From Dolomitihabitans soli (GTDB lineage Bacteria > Actinomycetota > Actinomycetes > Streptosporangiales > Streptosporangiaceae), in contig NZ_JAKNTW010000008.1 of the NCBI RefSeq assembly GCF_022213955.1, positions 310,001 to 374,000 on the forward strand: 64,000 nt of DNA. Reading direction: 5' to 3'. Position 1 is the first letter of the stretch, and each line of letters opens with the position of its first letter. Shown piece after piece: positions 12,859 through 22,233 of the stretch. Under the pieces are notes generated by a model. The model did no database searches and was not told the DNA's origin. It was given only the letters and a program-made list of their open reading frames with translations. Both the position numbers and the translations under genes were made by a program.

Positions 12859-13211
12859 TCACGTGAGGCTGAAGACGGTCAGGCTGCGGGTGGCGTCGCG
12901 GGAGATGTGGCGGGTGGCCTGGGCGATGTTGCTGGCGCTGGTCAGGCGGAGGGCGCCGATGGCGAGGTTGCGCAGGGTGGCCATAGCCCGGGGTGCGTTG
13001 CCGGTGCGTACCCGGGAATGGTCTTCGCCGTAGGTGACGTCGCGGACGTAGTGGAGCCGGTTTCGATCGTCCAGTGGCCGCGGATCCAGGTGGCGAGGTC
13101 GGCAGGGCTGGCTTGCCAGGCGAGCAGGCCGGTGATGGCGTAGACGGTCTCGGTGTGCGACTCGTGATCGCGAAGGCCGTGCCTGCTTTGCTCCTCCGCC
13201 CCTGCTGCCAC
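12859..13211 (-). pseudogene. transposase C-terminal remnant (ISAs1-like)
   Basis: Read leftwards, the fragment carries the segment YAITGLL...WIRGHWTIE and, after a frameshift near 13050, [23 protein letters not shown] in pieces, then [10 protein letters not shown] and a stop at 12859–12861. This is the C-terminal end of an ISAs1-family DDE transposase. The 5' two-thirds are missing and the frame is broken, so it is inactive. It adjoins the 134-bp repeat and marks this patch as a rearrangement site. Confidence 0.8.
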
Positions 13212-13619
13212 CGAAAACGGACAGTCAGGCTGTCAACGCCACTTCACCGGGGCCGTGGCCGAACCCCTCAGCCGACCACGCCAAAGCCGAGAAAGATCGA
13301 GGCTAACGAAGTGTTGTTGTGTTATCCGACACCCGTGTGCGCGCCGAGTCGAATTCGACGCACCGGACCTGGACGGAGCATGTGTTTCACCGTGCGGAAA
13401 GCTCGCGACTTCCGGCCACCGCCGCGGCATACCACCGATATACCGTCGCCGCTTATGGTCGATCCCGCAGGTAGGCGCCACGGATCGAACGGAGGCATAA
13501 CCGCATGAAATCGCGAACTCCGCCTTATAGGTAATGACGAAAACACATATGAAAGTGAATGCCCGGGATGGAGACATCGCCAGGGCGGCTTCATTTCGGC
13601 ATGTCCCTGGAGGAATCTC
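13212..13619. other. intergenic region before the M23 peptidase
   Basis: No supported gene. It should hold the promoter and leader of the peptidase; a clear ribosome-binding site GGAGG lies about 8 bp before its ATG at 13620. I looked for a c-di-AMP (ydaO) riboswitch, which often precedes such genes in actinobacteria, and did not find its conserved core. Confidence 0.5.
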
Positions 13620-14930
13620 ATGTCCCCATCCACTTTCTTACGGGCCGGTATCACCGCGACGCTCATCGCGGCCGCCGGCGTGTTCGGCACGGCGAGTCCC
13701 GCGATGGCCGCCGCCCCCGATCTGCAACTGCCCTTCCCCTGCGGCCAGAAGTGGCGGCTGGACACCTGGGCGCACGCTCCCGCGCTGGACATGGTGAAGG
13801 AGCCGAACCAGCACGGCACCAACGGCGCCACCCTGGTCGCGCCGGCGGCCGGGACCGTGGACAGGGTGTTCTACCACGTGAACGGCGGCAATGTCCTGCA
13901 GATCGATCACGGCGGCGGTTACTTCACCACCTACATCCACCTGAAGTCCCGTGCCTCCGTCTCGCCCGGTGACAGGGTGCGGCGGGGCACGGTGATCGGC
14001 AGGGTCGGCGCGACGGGGAAGAAGTCCAACGAACGCCCGCACTTGCACTTCGAGCTCGCCCACGACTCCAACGGCGACGGGCACGCCTCCTGGGGGTCCA
14101 GCGACTCCGAACGGATCAGGCCGACCTTCAACGGCGTCACCTACGGCCAGAGCAACGGCCGGACCTGGCGCAACGTAAAAAGCCGCAACTGCTCGGCACC
14201 CTCCCCCAAGGGCGTCGCCTCGGTATACGGGGTGCTGCCTAACGGGCGGTTGACCTATACCGCCATCGATGCGGCGTCGGGGCGGCGTACGCATGGTGCG
14301 GTGGTGTCGACGGCGACGTTGGGGTTCACGCCGAAGGCGATGGCGACGTTGAACTTCAACACCATTCTGGTGACCGAGAAGGGGCCTGGGGGCAGGCTTT
14401 ATCGGGTCGATGTGCGGACGAACGGCGCCAGTCTGGTCTTCAAGCCGCCGGTCTATCTTGGTAGGGGTTACACGCATGATCTTCTCGCCTACGACGGCAG
14501 TGGTCATCTGTTCGGTATCACCGATGGGACGTTGCGCCGCTACACCATCGGTGCGGCCAAGCCTGCGATCGGCGACATCAGTGGGAATGTCGTCATCGGT
14601 GATGGGTTCACGCTCAAGACTCTGACGGCGACGGGCCCGGACTGGATTCTGGGTACGACCGCCAATGGCAGGCTGATCTCCTACCGCATCAACGGCGCGG
14701 GCTCGTCAAAGCGGTATCAGCTTCGTGACGCGACCTGGCAGGCGTTCGATCATCTGCTGTCGCCCGGTGGTGGCGTGTATTACGGCCACAATCCCAACGG
14801 TTCCCTGGCCAGGTACTTCGACCAGGATCCTTACGACGGCCGCGGCAATGATCTCGGCGGGCAGGCCGCAGTCGACGCCAGCGGCTGGGGCCAGACGCTC
14901 CTGTCCGCGCAGCCCGGCACCGTCGACTGA
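13620..14930 (+). CDS. secreted M23 family metallopeptidase with C-terminal propeller-like domain
   Basis: A 436-residue exported protein. The signal peptide (about 1–31, ending AMAAAP) is followed by an M23/LytM endopeptidase domain with zinc ligands H52/D57 and H141-x-H143 (PHLHFEL), predicted to cut peptidoglycan cross-links. After about residue 205 comes a tachylectin-like repeat region (YGVLPNGRLTYT..., repeated Ser/Gly/Trp-containing blades) that may bind sugars. A strong terminator follows 12 bp after the stop. The gene stands alone, bracketed by the 134-bp repeats. Confidence 0.92.
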   Translation: MSPSTFLRAGITATLIAAAGVFGTASPAMAAAPDLQLPFPCGQKWRLDTWAHAPALDMVKEPNQHGTNGATLVAPAAGTVDRVFYHVNGGNVLQIDHGGGYFTTYIHLKSRASVSPGDRVRRGTVIGRVGATGKKSNERPHLHFELAHDSNGDGHASWGSSDSERIRPTFNGVTYGQSNGRTWRNVKSRNCSAPSPKGVASVYGVLPNGRLTYTAIDAASGRRTHGAVVSTATLGFTPKAMATLNFNTILVTEKGPGGRLYRVDVRTNGASLVFKPPVYLGRGYTHDLLAYDGSGHLFGITDGTLRRYTIGAAKPAIGDISGNVVIGDGFTLKTLTATGPDWILGTTANGRLISYRINGAGSSKRYQLRDATWQAFDHLLSPGGGVYYGHNPNGSLARYFDQDPYDGRGNDLGGQAAVDASGWGQTLLSAQPGTVD

Positions 14931-14942
14931 ACGAACGAAAAG

Positions 14943-14970
14943 AAGGACCCCGGCAGCGTCCGGGGTCCTT
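14943..14970 (+). terminator. rho-independent-type hairpin after the M23 peptidase
   Basis: Perfect 11-bp stem (AAGGACCCCGG / CCGGGGTCCTT) with a 6-nt loop, starting 12 bp after the stop codon. There is no long T-tract, as is usual in actinobacteria. Confidence 0.9.
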
Positions 14971-15190
14971 CGGCGTGGGGCGCAACAGGTTGCGACCGCG
15001 CTCGCGGACCGCGCCGCACGTCGTCTACTCGCTGTCGCCCCCGCCTCCACGAAACTGGGCGAGTCACCGCACTTCAACGCCGTGATCTACGCCGAGCATG
15101 AACACCGGCTCCACTCTTTACAACACTGAGCGCGATAGATCAGGCACCATCAGTAGCGAACTTGCTATTCCTGCATGAAATTATGCATCT

Positions 15191-15823
15191 ATGAGGGCAA
15201 CCCCACCTTTGCTGCTGCCCCTGCTTCGCTCCAACGCCGTTGGCGAGTTGCTCGCCTGGCTGTACCTTCATCCGGAGGGCGAATACTCGACAACCGATCT
15301 CGCCGCGCGCGTGGGTGCGTCGCAGTCGACAGTGAGCCGCGAGGCGGACCGGTTCTTCGACGCCGGACTGACCGTCGAAAGACGGCATGGCAATCTGCGC
15401 CTCATCCGCGCCGACACAGACACGATCGTCGCGAAGCCACTCACCGACCTGCTGGCGGTGACCTTCGGCCCAGCTGCCATCCTGCCCCCCTTCTCGAATC
15501 GATCTCCGGTATCGACGAGGCATACATCTATGGCTCCTGGGCCGCGAGATATGCCAACCAGGCCGGACCACCCCCCGTGACGTCGAGCCACGAGTAGAGG
15601 CGGGCACCTCGCTGTGCTGGACGCGGTCACAGCCCAGCTGGACCCGCCACTCGGACAGTCGCTCCGCTCGTTCGACCGAATGCGCCGCCGGCGCAACAGC
15701 GCCGAATACCCCCGACCGGACACTCCGGGAATCACATCCGATGACGTCACTCAGGACATGGCGAAAGCCGAGCAGTTCCTGGCACTCGCCGCCAAAGCAC
15801 TAGACCAGATGAGCCCGTACTAA
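15191..15823 (+). pseudogene. broken MNT–HEPN toxin–antitoxin locus
   Basis: The frame from 15191 gives a winged helix-turn-helix (about residues 15–75, QSTVSREADRF) and then FGPAAILPPF. The homologous continuation LESISGIDEAYIYGSWAARY, which holds the GSW nucleotidyltransferase (MNT) motif, lies in another frame (about 15495–15560), so a frameshift separates them. From about 15614, again in a different frame, comes the C-terminal half of a HEPN protein (SFDRMRRRRNSAEY... ending DQMSPY at 15823). The catalytic core of the MNT domain and the N-terminal half of HEPN appear deleted. Intact relatives form a toxin–antitoxin pair in which the MNT partner neutralises a HEPN RNase. Here it is a relic. 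Confidence 0.7.
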
Positions 15824-15871
15824 CCCCTGAGATCCGGTTCGCCGGATGGGGGTCATGACTTGCATGTGGGC

Positions 15872-16005
15872 TGCCCGACCTCAACGTGCCCCACGACGAT
15901 TCGCCTCCAAAGCTCCTCGCGCAGGCTATCCACCGGCTCATCGGTCGAGCATCCCGATTTCTCAACTGCGGCGCGACGCGGCGCCTGGAGGGGCCGACCA
16001 TGGGT
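15872..16005. repeat. 134-bp direct repeat, copy 2
   Basis: Second copy of 12715–12848. It carries the same GTG start and ribosome-binding site, but after eight codons the leftward frame leaves the repeat and stops (…HVEVG-QPTCKS-stop). It therefore has a start signal without a gene. It also joins directly to the short repeat TGGGTACGTGACCCACG at 16001–16017. Confidence 0.92.
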
Positions 16006-16065
16006 ACGTGACCCACGGCGACCCGTAACCGGCCTTCTTGGCATGGATCCGCGCGCGCCGGTCCA

Positions 16066-17253
16066 TCACCGGGCGCGACCGTACGTCAGCCATCGCAACG
16101 CGGTCTCAGCCGGCCCCCTTCGCCCTGCCGGGGCGAGCAGCGCGGCGAGCAGCACGGTGCCCGACCAGGTGACGACGGCGATGCCTGACGCGGCGGCGTC
16201 GCCGACCTGGGTACCCAGACCACCTGCGTACGGTGCGAACACCGTGACGAATATCACCGACTGGAGCAGGTAGCAGGTGAGTGACCACTGGCCGCACGCG
16301 ACGAGGGCAGTGGTCACCCACCCGGTGGGCCTGGCATGCCGACGACGCTGCATCCGGTCCACGACCAGTCCGATCAGCGCCGCGTACCCGAGGCCACCGG
16401 CGATGCCGGTCAGGCTGTGGATCGCATACGCGGCAACGGAGACCGCGGCCGTGGGCGTCCAGAGCCGCGTGTCGACCAGCATCAGCGGAAGCCCGCCGAC
16501 GATCGCGATGCTCACACCGACGGTGGCGATCCGGGAGAGCAGCGCCCGGTGCGGGCCCGGCTCGTCCAGCAGACGGCGGCGTGCCGCCCAGATCCCGAGG
16601 AGAAAGGCCGATACGACGCTTGCGGCGAAGTAGGTGGGCGTCATCGCGATCCAGCCGACCAACCTCGTCACGAGCGCCTGGAGCGGGTCGGCCATCGCGG
16701 CGGGCGTGTCGCCCTTCCCGGCGGACACGGTGAGCAGCCCGAACAGGACGAGCACGACGACGTGCATGATGAGCCCGACGCCGGCGGCCCACAGCACGGC
16801 CCGGTCACTACGCCGGATGAACCCGACGAGGACCAGCCCGACCAGGCCGTACGCGCCCAGGATGTCGCCGAAGAACAGCAGCAGCGCGTGGCAGAACCCG
16901 AACGCCAGCAGCCACAGGCTCCGGGCCCGGAGCAGCCGCCGGGTCTGTGCCCAGCTCCTGCCCGCGGCGGACTGCCGGTTCGCGAGCTGTACCAGCCCGT
17001 AGCCGAACAGGGCGGCGAACATCGGGAGCGCTCGGCCGTCCACCAGCACGATCTGGACCCCGGCCACCAGCCGGTCGACAGGACCTCCGTCGAGGGCGTA
17101 GCCGCGGAAGCCGGCCTGGTGACCGGACAGGTACATGTGCGCGTGCGCCACGGCGATGAGCAGCAGCATGAGACCTCGCGCGAGATCGGGGGCTAAGGAC
17201 CGCTGAACGAGCGGTACGGCCCGCTGAACCGGGGCCGGTGGGGCGATGGACAT
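16066..17253 (-). CDS. DUF418 domain-containing membrane protein
   Basis: A 395-residue polytopic protein with roughly 8–10 hydrophobic helices. It begins with the LARGLMLLLIAVAHAH segment typical of the YeiB/DUF418 family and ends with the DUF418 domain (QSVIFVTVF, WLTYGR). The family is suspected of transport or acyl transfer, but no activity is established. It is divergent from a TetR regulator across an 82-bp gap that contains a long palindrome, so it is probably the regulated target. Confidence 0.9.
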   Translation of the reverse strand: MSIAPPAPVQRAVPLVQRSLAPDLARGLMLLLIAVAHAHMYLSGHQAGFRGYALDGGPVDRLVAGVQIVLVDGRALPMFAALFGYGLVQLANRQSAAGRSWAQTRRLLRARSLWLLAFGFCHALLLFFGDILGAYGLVGLVLVGFIRRSDRAVLWAAGVGLIMHVVVLVLFGLLTVSAGKGDTPAAMADPLQALVTRLVGWIAMTPTYFAASVVSAFLLGIWAARRRLLDEPGPHRALLSRIATVGVSIAIVGGLPLMLVDTRLWTPTAAVSVAAYAIHSLTGIAGGLGYAALIGLVVDRMQRRRHARPTGWVTTALVACGQWSLTCYLLQSVIFVTVFAPYAGGLGTQVGDAAASGIAVVTWSGTVLLAALLAPAGRRGPAETALRWLTYGRAR

Positions 17254-17268
17254 GGGAACTCCCAGCGA

Positions 17269-17322
17269 TTAGGTACACGACTGTAGCTTATGTTTTACGG
17301 TAAACTACAGCCGTGTACCTAA
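17269..17322. promoter_or_regulatory. palindromic operator between DUF418 and TetR genes
   Basis: Inverted repeat with 18-bp arms (TTAGGTACACGACTGTAG at 17269–17286; CTACAGCCGTGTACCTAA at 17305–17322), one mismatch, 18-bp spacer. It spans the shared promoter of two divergent genes, one coding a TetR repressor. That is the standard autoregulatory arrangement, so TetR probably binds here and represses both genes. Confidence 0.85.
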
Positions 17323-17335
17323 GCAAGGGGCGACC

Positions 17336-17992
17336 ATGGGCGACCTCAGCGGGCGGTCCCGGCGGCGCGGCGAGGAGCTGATCAACGCGATCCACACCGC
17401 GGCGCTGGAAGAGGTGGCGGAGGTCGGCGTCGGACGGATGACCATGGACGGGATCGGCAAGCGAGCCGCGACCGCCCGGACCACGCTGTACCGCCGCTGG
17501 TCCGACCCCATCGAGGTGCTCCTCGACGCGCTCTATCACCTGCATCCGGTGGAAGAACCGACCCCCGGAGCGGACGACCTGCGCGGCGACCTGATCCGAT
17601 CCCTTCAGCTCATGGCCACGTGGACGCTCAGCCCCGCGGGCCGTGCGGTCGCGGCCATCCTCACCGATCCCAAAGCCGCTCCACAGGTTTCCGAGGCACT
17701 GTTCGAAAGGGTCTTCGCCAACCGCGGTGGCACATTCACCAGCACCGTGCTGCGGCACTACGCCGAACGCGGCCACTTCCCCGCCGACCTGCTCACTCCG
17801 GTCGTGCTCGACATCGGCGAAGCCCTCGTCATCAAACGACTGCTCGACAGCGGAGCACCCACCCACGCCGACCTGGCAGCCATCGTCGACCAGGCCATCC
17901 TGCCCGCGATCGGACTGAGCGGGAGCCGCGCCCCCGAGGCCGGAGCCATCCCTGAAGCGTCAACGAGCCCTGCGGACGACCTGGGTACGTGA
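17336..17992 (+). CDS. TetR/AcrR family transcriptional regulator
   Basis: A 218-residue protein with an N-terminal helix-turn-helix (about 18–62; MTMDGIGKRAATARTTLYRRW) and a helical ligand-binding C-terminus of the TetR_C type. The start ATG at 17336 has AAGGGG just upstream and follows the palindrome directly. It is divergent from the DUF418 membrane protein, which is the likely target. The last 11 bp of the gene and the following bases (17982–17998) repeat a sequence at 16001–16017. Confidence 0.93.
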   Translation: MGDLSGRSRRRGEELINAIHTAALEEVAEVGVGRMTMDGIGKRAATARTTLYRRWSDPIEVLLDALYHLHPVEEPTPGADDLRGDLIRSLQLMATWTLSPAGRAVAAILTDPKAAPQVSEALFERVFANRGGTFTSTVLRHYAERGHFPADLLTPVVLDIGEALVIKRLLDSGAPTHADLAAIVDQAILPAIGLSGSRAPEAGAIPEASTSPADDLGT

Positions 17993-17998
17993 CCCACG
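17982..17998. repeat. 17-bp direct repeat flanking the DUF418/TetR pair
   Basis: TGGGTACGTGACCCACG occurs here and at 16001–16017, in the same orientation. Together the copies bracket the whole DUF418/TetR unit. The core is also an imperfect palindrome (TGGGT…ACCCA). Confidence 0.8.
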
Positions 17999-18167
17999 AC
18001 GAGTTTCTCGTGGGCGAGAGATGGCAACCCTTGCGGCTGAGCACATCACCATGTCCAGATCCCTGCCGAACGCAGCTCAGAGGGCGTATCCGAGCCACCC
18101 CGGCCACTCATTTCCAGACGATTTGAAGTGAGATCAAGAGGATCGGGGTGCCAGTAACATGTGCGCC

Positions 18168-18626
18168 ATGCATCCCCCCGCGCCGCACACCCCATGGAAC
18201 CGGCCGCCCCCACCAGTTCCCCCCACGGCGCAGGCGCATCTCGTCCTCGATGTGAAGCGGCACTGGTTCAGCTTCACGCTGGCCATGATCACGCCGAAGA
18301 TCTTCCTCAACGGCCACCAGATGCTGGTCCGTTGGGGCCACAACGCGATTCCGCTTCCTCCAGGTCAGTACCATCTCCACGTCCATCTGCCCTTTATCTT
18401 CCCCGCACAGATCGGGCCTGCGGACCTGACGATCTGGCTCCACCCCGGGAGGGCACTCGAACTCGAATATCGCGCCCCCTTGTGGACCTACTCCCGAGGC
18501 GCCCTCGGCTCCGCCCCCCAGCCCTGGAACGGGAAGGGCTGCATGATCGCCATACTGGCGGTCCTGCTCGGAGCGTTGGCACTCCTGCTGATCCTGGTCG
18601 TCGTCACGGCGGTCTCGCTCAGCTGA
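18168..18626 (+). CDS. hypothetical protein with C-terminal membrane helix
   Basis: About 152 residues from ATG 18168; another ATG three codons upstream is possible. A Pro-rich N-terminus is followed by a beta-rich middle (LVLDVKRHWFSF, YHLHVHLPF) and one C-terminal hydrophobic helix (about 125–150). The layout suggests a tail-anchored protein with a cytoplasmic domain. I do not recognise the family and the neighbours give no lead. Confidence 0.75.
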   Translation: MHPPAPHTPWNRPPPPVPPTAQAHLVLDVKRHWFSFTLAMITPKIFLNGHQMLVRWGHNAIPLPPGQYHLHVHLPFIFPAQIGPADLTIWLHPGRALELEYRAPLWTYSRGALGSAPQPWNGKGCMIAILAVLLGALALLLILVVVTAVSLS

Positions 18627-18823
18627 GGCCCGGGAGTCCTAGTCACGGCGGGCGGCGGGCGGCGGGCGACCTCCGGTCGCCGTAGTGCCCGGCGGCCGTC
18701 CGGCTGGAACCGTGTCGCGCGTCCCTTCCGGCGAAGGCGGAGACCTGGCCGGCGACCAGGCAGGTCTTCGTACCGCCCGGCGGCGCGCTCGGCGTGTTCC
18801 GTCCGGCACCTTAGACTCCGGCC

Positions 18824-19939
18824 ATGCGCCCAGCGACGAACGTGCCCCTCCGGCGTGCCGTCGGCCTGCTCGCGGGGATGCCGACCGGTCTGGCCGGGAT
18901 CGGATGGATCTGCCTCGCCCCGGCGGTCGGCCCCGCGCGCGCGAGAAGGGTGACGGCCGCGCTCGTCAGACTGGAGCGCACCCGCCTCGCCACCTGGTAC
19001 GACCACCCCGTCGGCGGTGGCCGAGGCGGTCGCGCCTACCTCGCCCTGCGGGGCCTGCTCGGCACGCTGGGCGGCTACCTCACCATCACGGGCCTGTTCG
19101 TGGGCGTCCTCTTCCTGTACGGCGGAGCCAGAGAACTCGTCTCCGGCGACTCCGACCTCATCCCGCTGCGGTTCCCCGGCGTGCACCTGACGGGCAGCAG
19201 CTGGGCGTACGGCCTCGTCCTCGGGCTGGTCGCGCTGGCGGCGTCCATCTGGTGGAGCACCAGGCTGATCGCCATGGAACGCCACCTGGCCGACCGTTTC
19301 GCGGGTCCCGACCGGAGCGAGGCCATGGCACGCCGGATCGCCGAGCTGACCGCGTCCCGCTCCGGCATCGTGCGCGCCGTCGACGACGAGCGCCGGCGGA
19401 TCGAGCGCGACCTGCACGACGGGGTCCAGCAACGGGGAGTGGCGCTGGCGATGCTGCTGGGACGCGCCCGGCACCGGGCGGATCCCGTCCTGCTCGACCA
19501 GGCGTACACCGAATGCCGGCTGCTCCTCGACGAACTGCGCGACGTGGCGTGGCAGGTCTACCCCACCGCGCTCGACTCGCTGGGCCTCCACGCCGCGCTG
19601 GCGGAGGTGGCGGACCGCTCCGCCGTACCGGTGACCATCGAGTACGGGCCCGCCGTACGGCTCGCGTCCGAGATCGAGACCGCCGTCTACTTCGTGGCCA
19701 GGGAGGCCATCACCAACGCGAACAAGCATGCCGGCGCGGGGACGATCGTGGTCGATCTCCGGCTGGAGCAGGGGGAGGCGACCGTGACGATCTCGGATGA
19801 CGGCCGTGGCGGTGCGGCCGAGGACGGTGGCGGGCTGTCCGGGCTCGCTCGGCGGGTGCGGGCGCTGGACGGGACGTTCGACGTGGACAGCCCGCCCGGC
19901 GGCCCGACGAAGGTGACCGCGAGGCTGCCGTGCGGGTGA
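18824..19939 (+). CDS. sensor histidine kinase (HisKA_3 type)
   Basis: A 371-residue two-component kinase. The N-terminal half has several membrane helices (about 80–104 and 128–150). The phospho-acceptor His198 is in the DDERRRIERDLHDG motif of the NarX/DesK class, followed by a HATPase_c domain with NANKHAG and DDGRGG boxes. The stop overlaps the start of the response regulator gene by 10 bp, so the two are co-translated partners. The signal sensed is unknown. Confidence 0.93.
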   Translation: MRPATNVPLRRAVGLLAGMPTGLAGIGWICLAPAVGPARARRVTAALVRLERTRLATWYDHPVGGGRGGRAYLALRGLLGTLGGYLTITGLFVGVLFLYGGARELVSGDSDLIPLRFPGVHLTGSSWAYGLVLGLVALAASIWWSTRLIAMERHLADRFAGPDRSEAMARRIAELTASRSGIVRAVDDERRRIERDLHDGVQQRGVALAMLLGRARHRADPVLLDQAYTECRLLLDELRDVAWQVYPTALDSLGLHAALAEVADRSAVPVTIEYGPAVRLASEIETAVYFVAREAITNANKHAGAGTIVVDLRLEQGEATVTISDDGRGGAAEDGGGLSGLARRVRALDGTFDVDSPPGGPTKVTARLPCG

Positions 19940-20562
19940 TGATCGCTGACGACTCCGTCCTGCTGCGCGAAGGGTTGGCGCGGCTGCTGCAGGACGCCGG
20001 GCACGAGGTGACGGCGGCGGTCGGCGACGCGGGCGAGCTGCTGACCGCCGTGGCCGCGGGGCGACCGGATGTCGCGATCATCGATGTGCGCATGCCGCCG
20101 TCGCACACCGACGAAGGGCTGCGGGCCGCGCTGGAGATCCGCGAACGGTGGCCGGGCGTCGGCGTGCTGGTGCTGTCGCAGTACGTCGAGCGGACGTACG
20201 CCGCCAAGCTGCTCGCCGGCCCGCCGGAAGGGCTCGGCTACCTGCTCAAGGACCGGGTGTCGGAGGTGGCCGAGTTCCTGGACTCCCTCGGCAGGGTCGG
20301 CTCCGGCGGCACGGTGTTCGACCCTGACGTGGTCAGGCGGCTGCTCGCCCACACCCCGCTGAGCACGCTGACCCCCCGCGAGCGGGACGTCCTCGCGCAC
20401 CTGGCCGAGGGCATGGTCAACACCTCGATCGCCGAACGCCTCCACGTGTCGCAGAGCACGGTGGAGAAGCACGTCAACAGCATCTTCGACAAGCTCGGCC
20501 TCGCCCGCACGCCGGGCTACAGCCGCCGGGTCCTGGCCATCCTGCGCTACCTCAACCCGTGA
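19930..20562 (+). CDS. LuxR/NarL-family response regulator
   Basis: A 210-residue partner of the upstream kinase. The receiver domain has the acidic pair D7–D8, phospho-acceptor D52 (IIDVRMPP) and Lys in LLKDR. The C-terminal LuxR-type helix-turn-helix (about 148–205, LTPRERDVLAHLAEG) binds DNA. The start is GTG 19930, inside the end of the kinase gene. No obvious operator could be assigned. Confidence 0.95.
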   Translation: MRVMIADDSVLLREGLARLLQDAGHEVTAAVGDAGELLTAVAAGRPDVAIIDVRMPPSHTDEGLRAALEIRERWPGVGVLVLSQYVERTYAAKLLAGPPEGLGYLLKDRVSEVAEFLDSLGRVGSGGTVFDPDVVRRLLAHTPLSTLTPRERDVLAHLAEGMVNTSIAERLHVSQSTVEKHVNSIFDKLGLARTPGYSRRVLAILRYLNP

Positions 20563-20823
20563 GCCACCCGCAACACACAAGCCGCCCCGCCCAGCACACG
20601 CCCCACCCGACACACGAGCCCGCCCCGCGCCAACACATGGCCCACCAGACACATGAGTGACCCTGCTCAACACATGCCCCACCCGGCACAGAGCCGTCCC
20701 GCTCGACACACGCCCTGCCCAACATACGAGCCGCCCGACATACGAACGACCCGCGCACGCTAAACACCCGCAGCCGCCCGTACCGCCCCCCGCGTGAACC
20801 ACCGCCTGATCCCCCGCGCGTTC
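20563..20823. repeat. low-complexity region with degenerate short repeats
   Basis: Downstream of the response regulator, and before the convergent CubicO gene, a phrase like CCCGACACACGAGC recurs with variations (for example near 20608, 20645, 20704 and 20738). Units are about 20–40 bp and imperfect. No gene is supported here. Confidence 0.6.
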
Positions 20824-22233
20824 TCACCGCGCAGGCCGCCCCGTGCCGCCCCAGGGGATGAGCCGCGCGGCCACCAGCGTCGTGCCCGCGACCGCGGCCG
20901 TCACCAGCCAGATCATGAACGTCGGATAGAGATAGACCACCTGGATCCACATGATGTCGCTCCCCCGGGCGAGCACCCGGAAGACCGGCGCGGCCATCGC
21001 GCACAACGCGAGCGGCGCCAGATGGAGCAGCGACCACCACCGCCGCCAGCCCGTACGGCGGGCCGCCCACCGCCGTGAGCGGGCCACCCCGCGGACCGCC
21101 AGCCCGATCGTCGCGAGCGTCAGCAGCGCGAACAGGATGTCGGTGATCAGGAAGGGCGAGGAAGGGATCGTCGGCGTCTCCCCCTCGATCATGGCGACCA
21201 GGGCGTCCATCAGGGCGCCGCTGTCGTCGAAGGCCATGCCGGTGTTCGCCATGACCGCGACGCCGTACCCGGACTCCGGCATCAGCAGCTGCTCGGCCGT
21301 GGAGGTGAACAGGTCGCCGCCGTGCCGTACGACGGGGGTGCCGTGCTCGGTCTTGCCGATCGACCAGCCGAGGGCGTATCCGTCGCTCTGCTTGGAGGGG
21401 GTGCGCATCTCCTTGACGCTCGCGGCGGAGAGGATGCCGTTGTTCTGCGCGATCAGCCATCGGGCCATGTCGTTCGCGGTGCTGATCACGCCGCCGGAGC
21501 CGTTGCCGAACCCGGGCGGCTCGGGCAGGGCGACCGGGCGGCTGAGCAGGTAGAGATGGCCGCGGGCGGTGTCCGGCAGGTCCCGCTCGGTGTTGATCGT
21601 GTTGCTGTGGCGCATGCCGAGCGGTGCGAACACGTGCGACTTGAGGTAGCCCCCGAACGGCTCGCCGCTCACCACCTCGACGAGCCGGGCCGCGACCTGG
21701 TAGTTCGTGTTGTGGTAGCTGAAGGTGGTTCCCGGCTCCGCGGCCAGGGTCGCCTCCCTGAGGCGCCGCACCGCGCCTTCGAGCGAGTCGGGCTGGGGCA
21801 GGCTCTTCTCGTGGAAGACCGAGTCCGCCATGCCCGACGTCTGGTCGAGCAGTTGACGCACGGTGATCTTCGCTGCCCGGGAGTCCGCCATCTGGAACTC
21901 AGGCAGATAGCCGCGCACCGGCCTGTCGAGGTCGATCGTGCCCCGCTCCACCAGTTGCATGACGGCGAGGGAGGTGAAGGACTTGCTGACCGACGCGACG
22001 GCCATCGGCGTGTCCGCCGTCACCGGGACGCCCGAAGCGGTCTCGCCGTACCCCGCGGCATGGACCACCTCCGTCCCCTTGGTGATCGCCACCGTCACAC
22101 CGGGCAGCCCGGTCGCCTCCCGGTAGTCCGCGACGAACGCGTCGACGGCCTCGGGGCTGATGTCACCGGAAGGCATTCCGCCGGCCGCTGGAAACGCCGC
22201 GAGGCAGATCGCGGCAAGAGTGATTCTGAGCAT
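20824..22233 (-). CDS. serine hydrolase of the beta-lactamase class C / CubicO family
   Basis: A 469-residue exported hydrolase. A signal peptide (about 1–20) leads into a penicillin-binding-like domain with the active-site tetrad SVSK (81–84), a YHN motif in the FSYHNTNY segment, and the GHG-like HGG (VRHGGDLF). The last 120 residues add about four membrane helices, so the enzyme domain is tethered outside the cell. Related proteins act as esterases or D-aminopeptidases rather than true beta-lactamases. The substrate is unknown. It is convergent with the two-component pair. Confidence 0.9.
   Translation of the reverse strand: MLRITLAAICLAAFPAAGGMPSGDISPEAVDAFVADYREATGLPGVTVAITKGTEVVHAAGYGETASGVPVTADTPMAVASVSKSFTSLAVMQLVERGTIDLDRPVRGYLPEFQMADSRAAKITVRQLLDQTSGMADSVFHEKSLPQPDSLEGAVRRLREATLAAEPGTTFSYHNTNYQVAARLVEVVSGEPFGGYLKSHVFAPLGMRHSNTINTERDLPDTARGHLYLLSRPVALPEPPGFGNGSGGVISTANDMARWLIAQNNGILSAASVKEMRTPSKQSDGYALGWSIGKTEHGTPVVRHGGDLFTSTAEQLLMPESGYGVAVMANTGMAFDDSGALMDALVAMIEGETPTIPSSPFLITDILFALLTLATIGLAVRGVARSRRWAARRTGWRRWWSLLHLAPLALCAMAAPVFRVLARGSDIMWIQVVYLYPTFMIWLVTAAVAGTTLVAARLIPWGGTGRPAR

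Noticed and set aside
13440-13619. Possible c-di-AMP riboswitch before the M23 peptidase
   Set aside because: Such switches often precede these genes, but the conserved core is not recognisable here.
18488-19729. Minus-strand open frame opposite the histidine kinase
   Set aside because: Shadow frame; composition is typical of antisense high-GC DNA.
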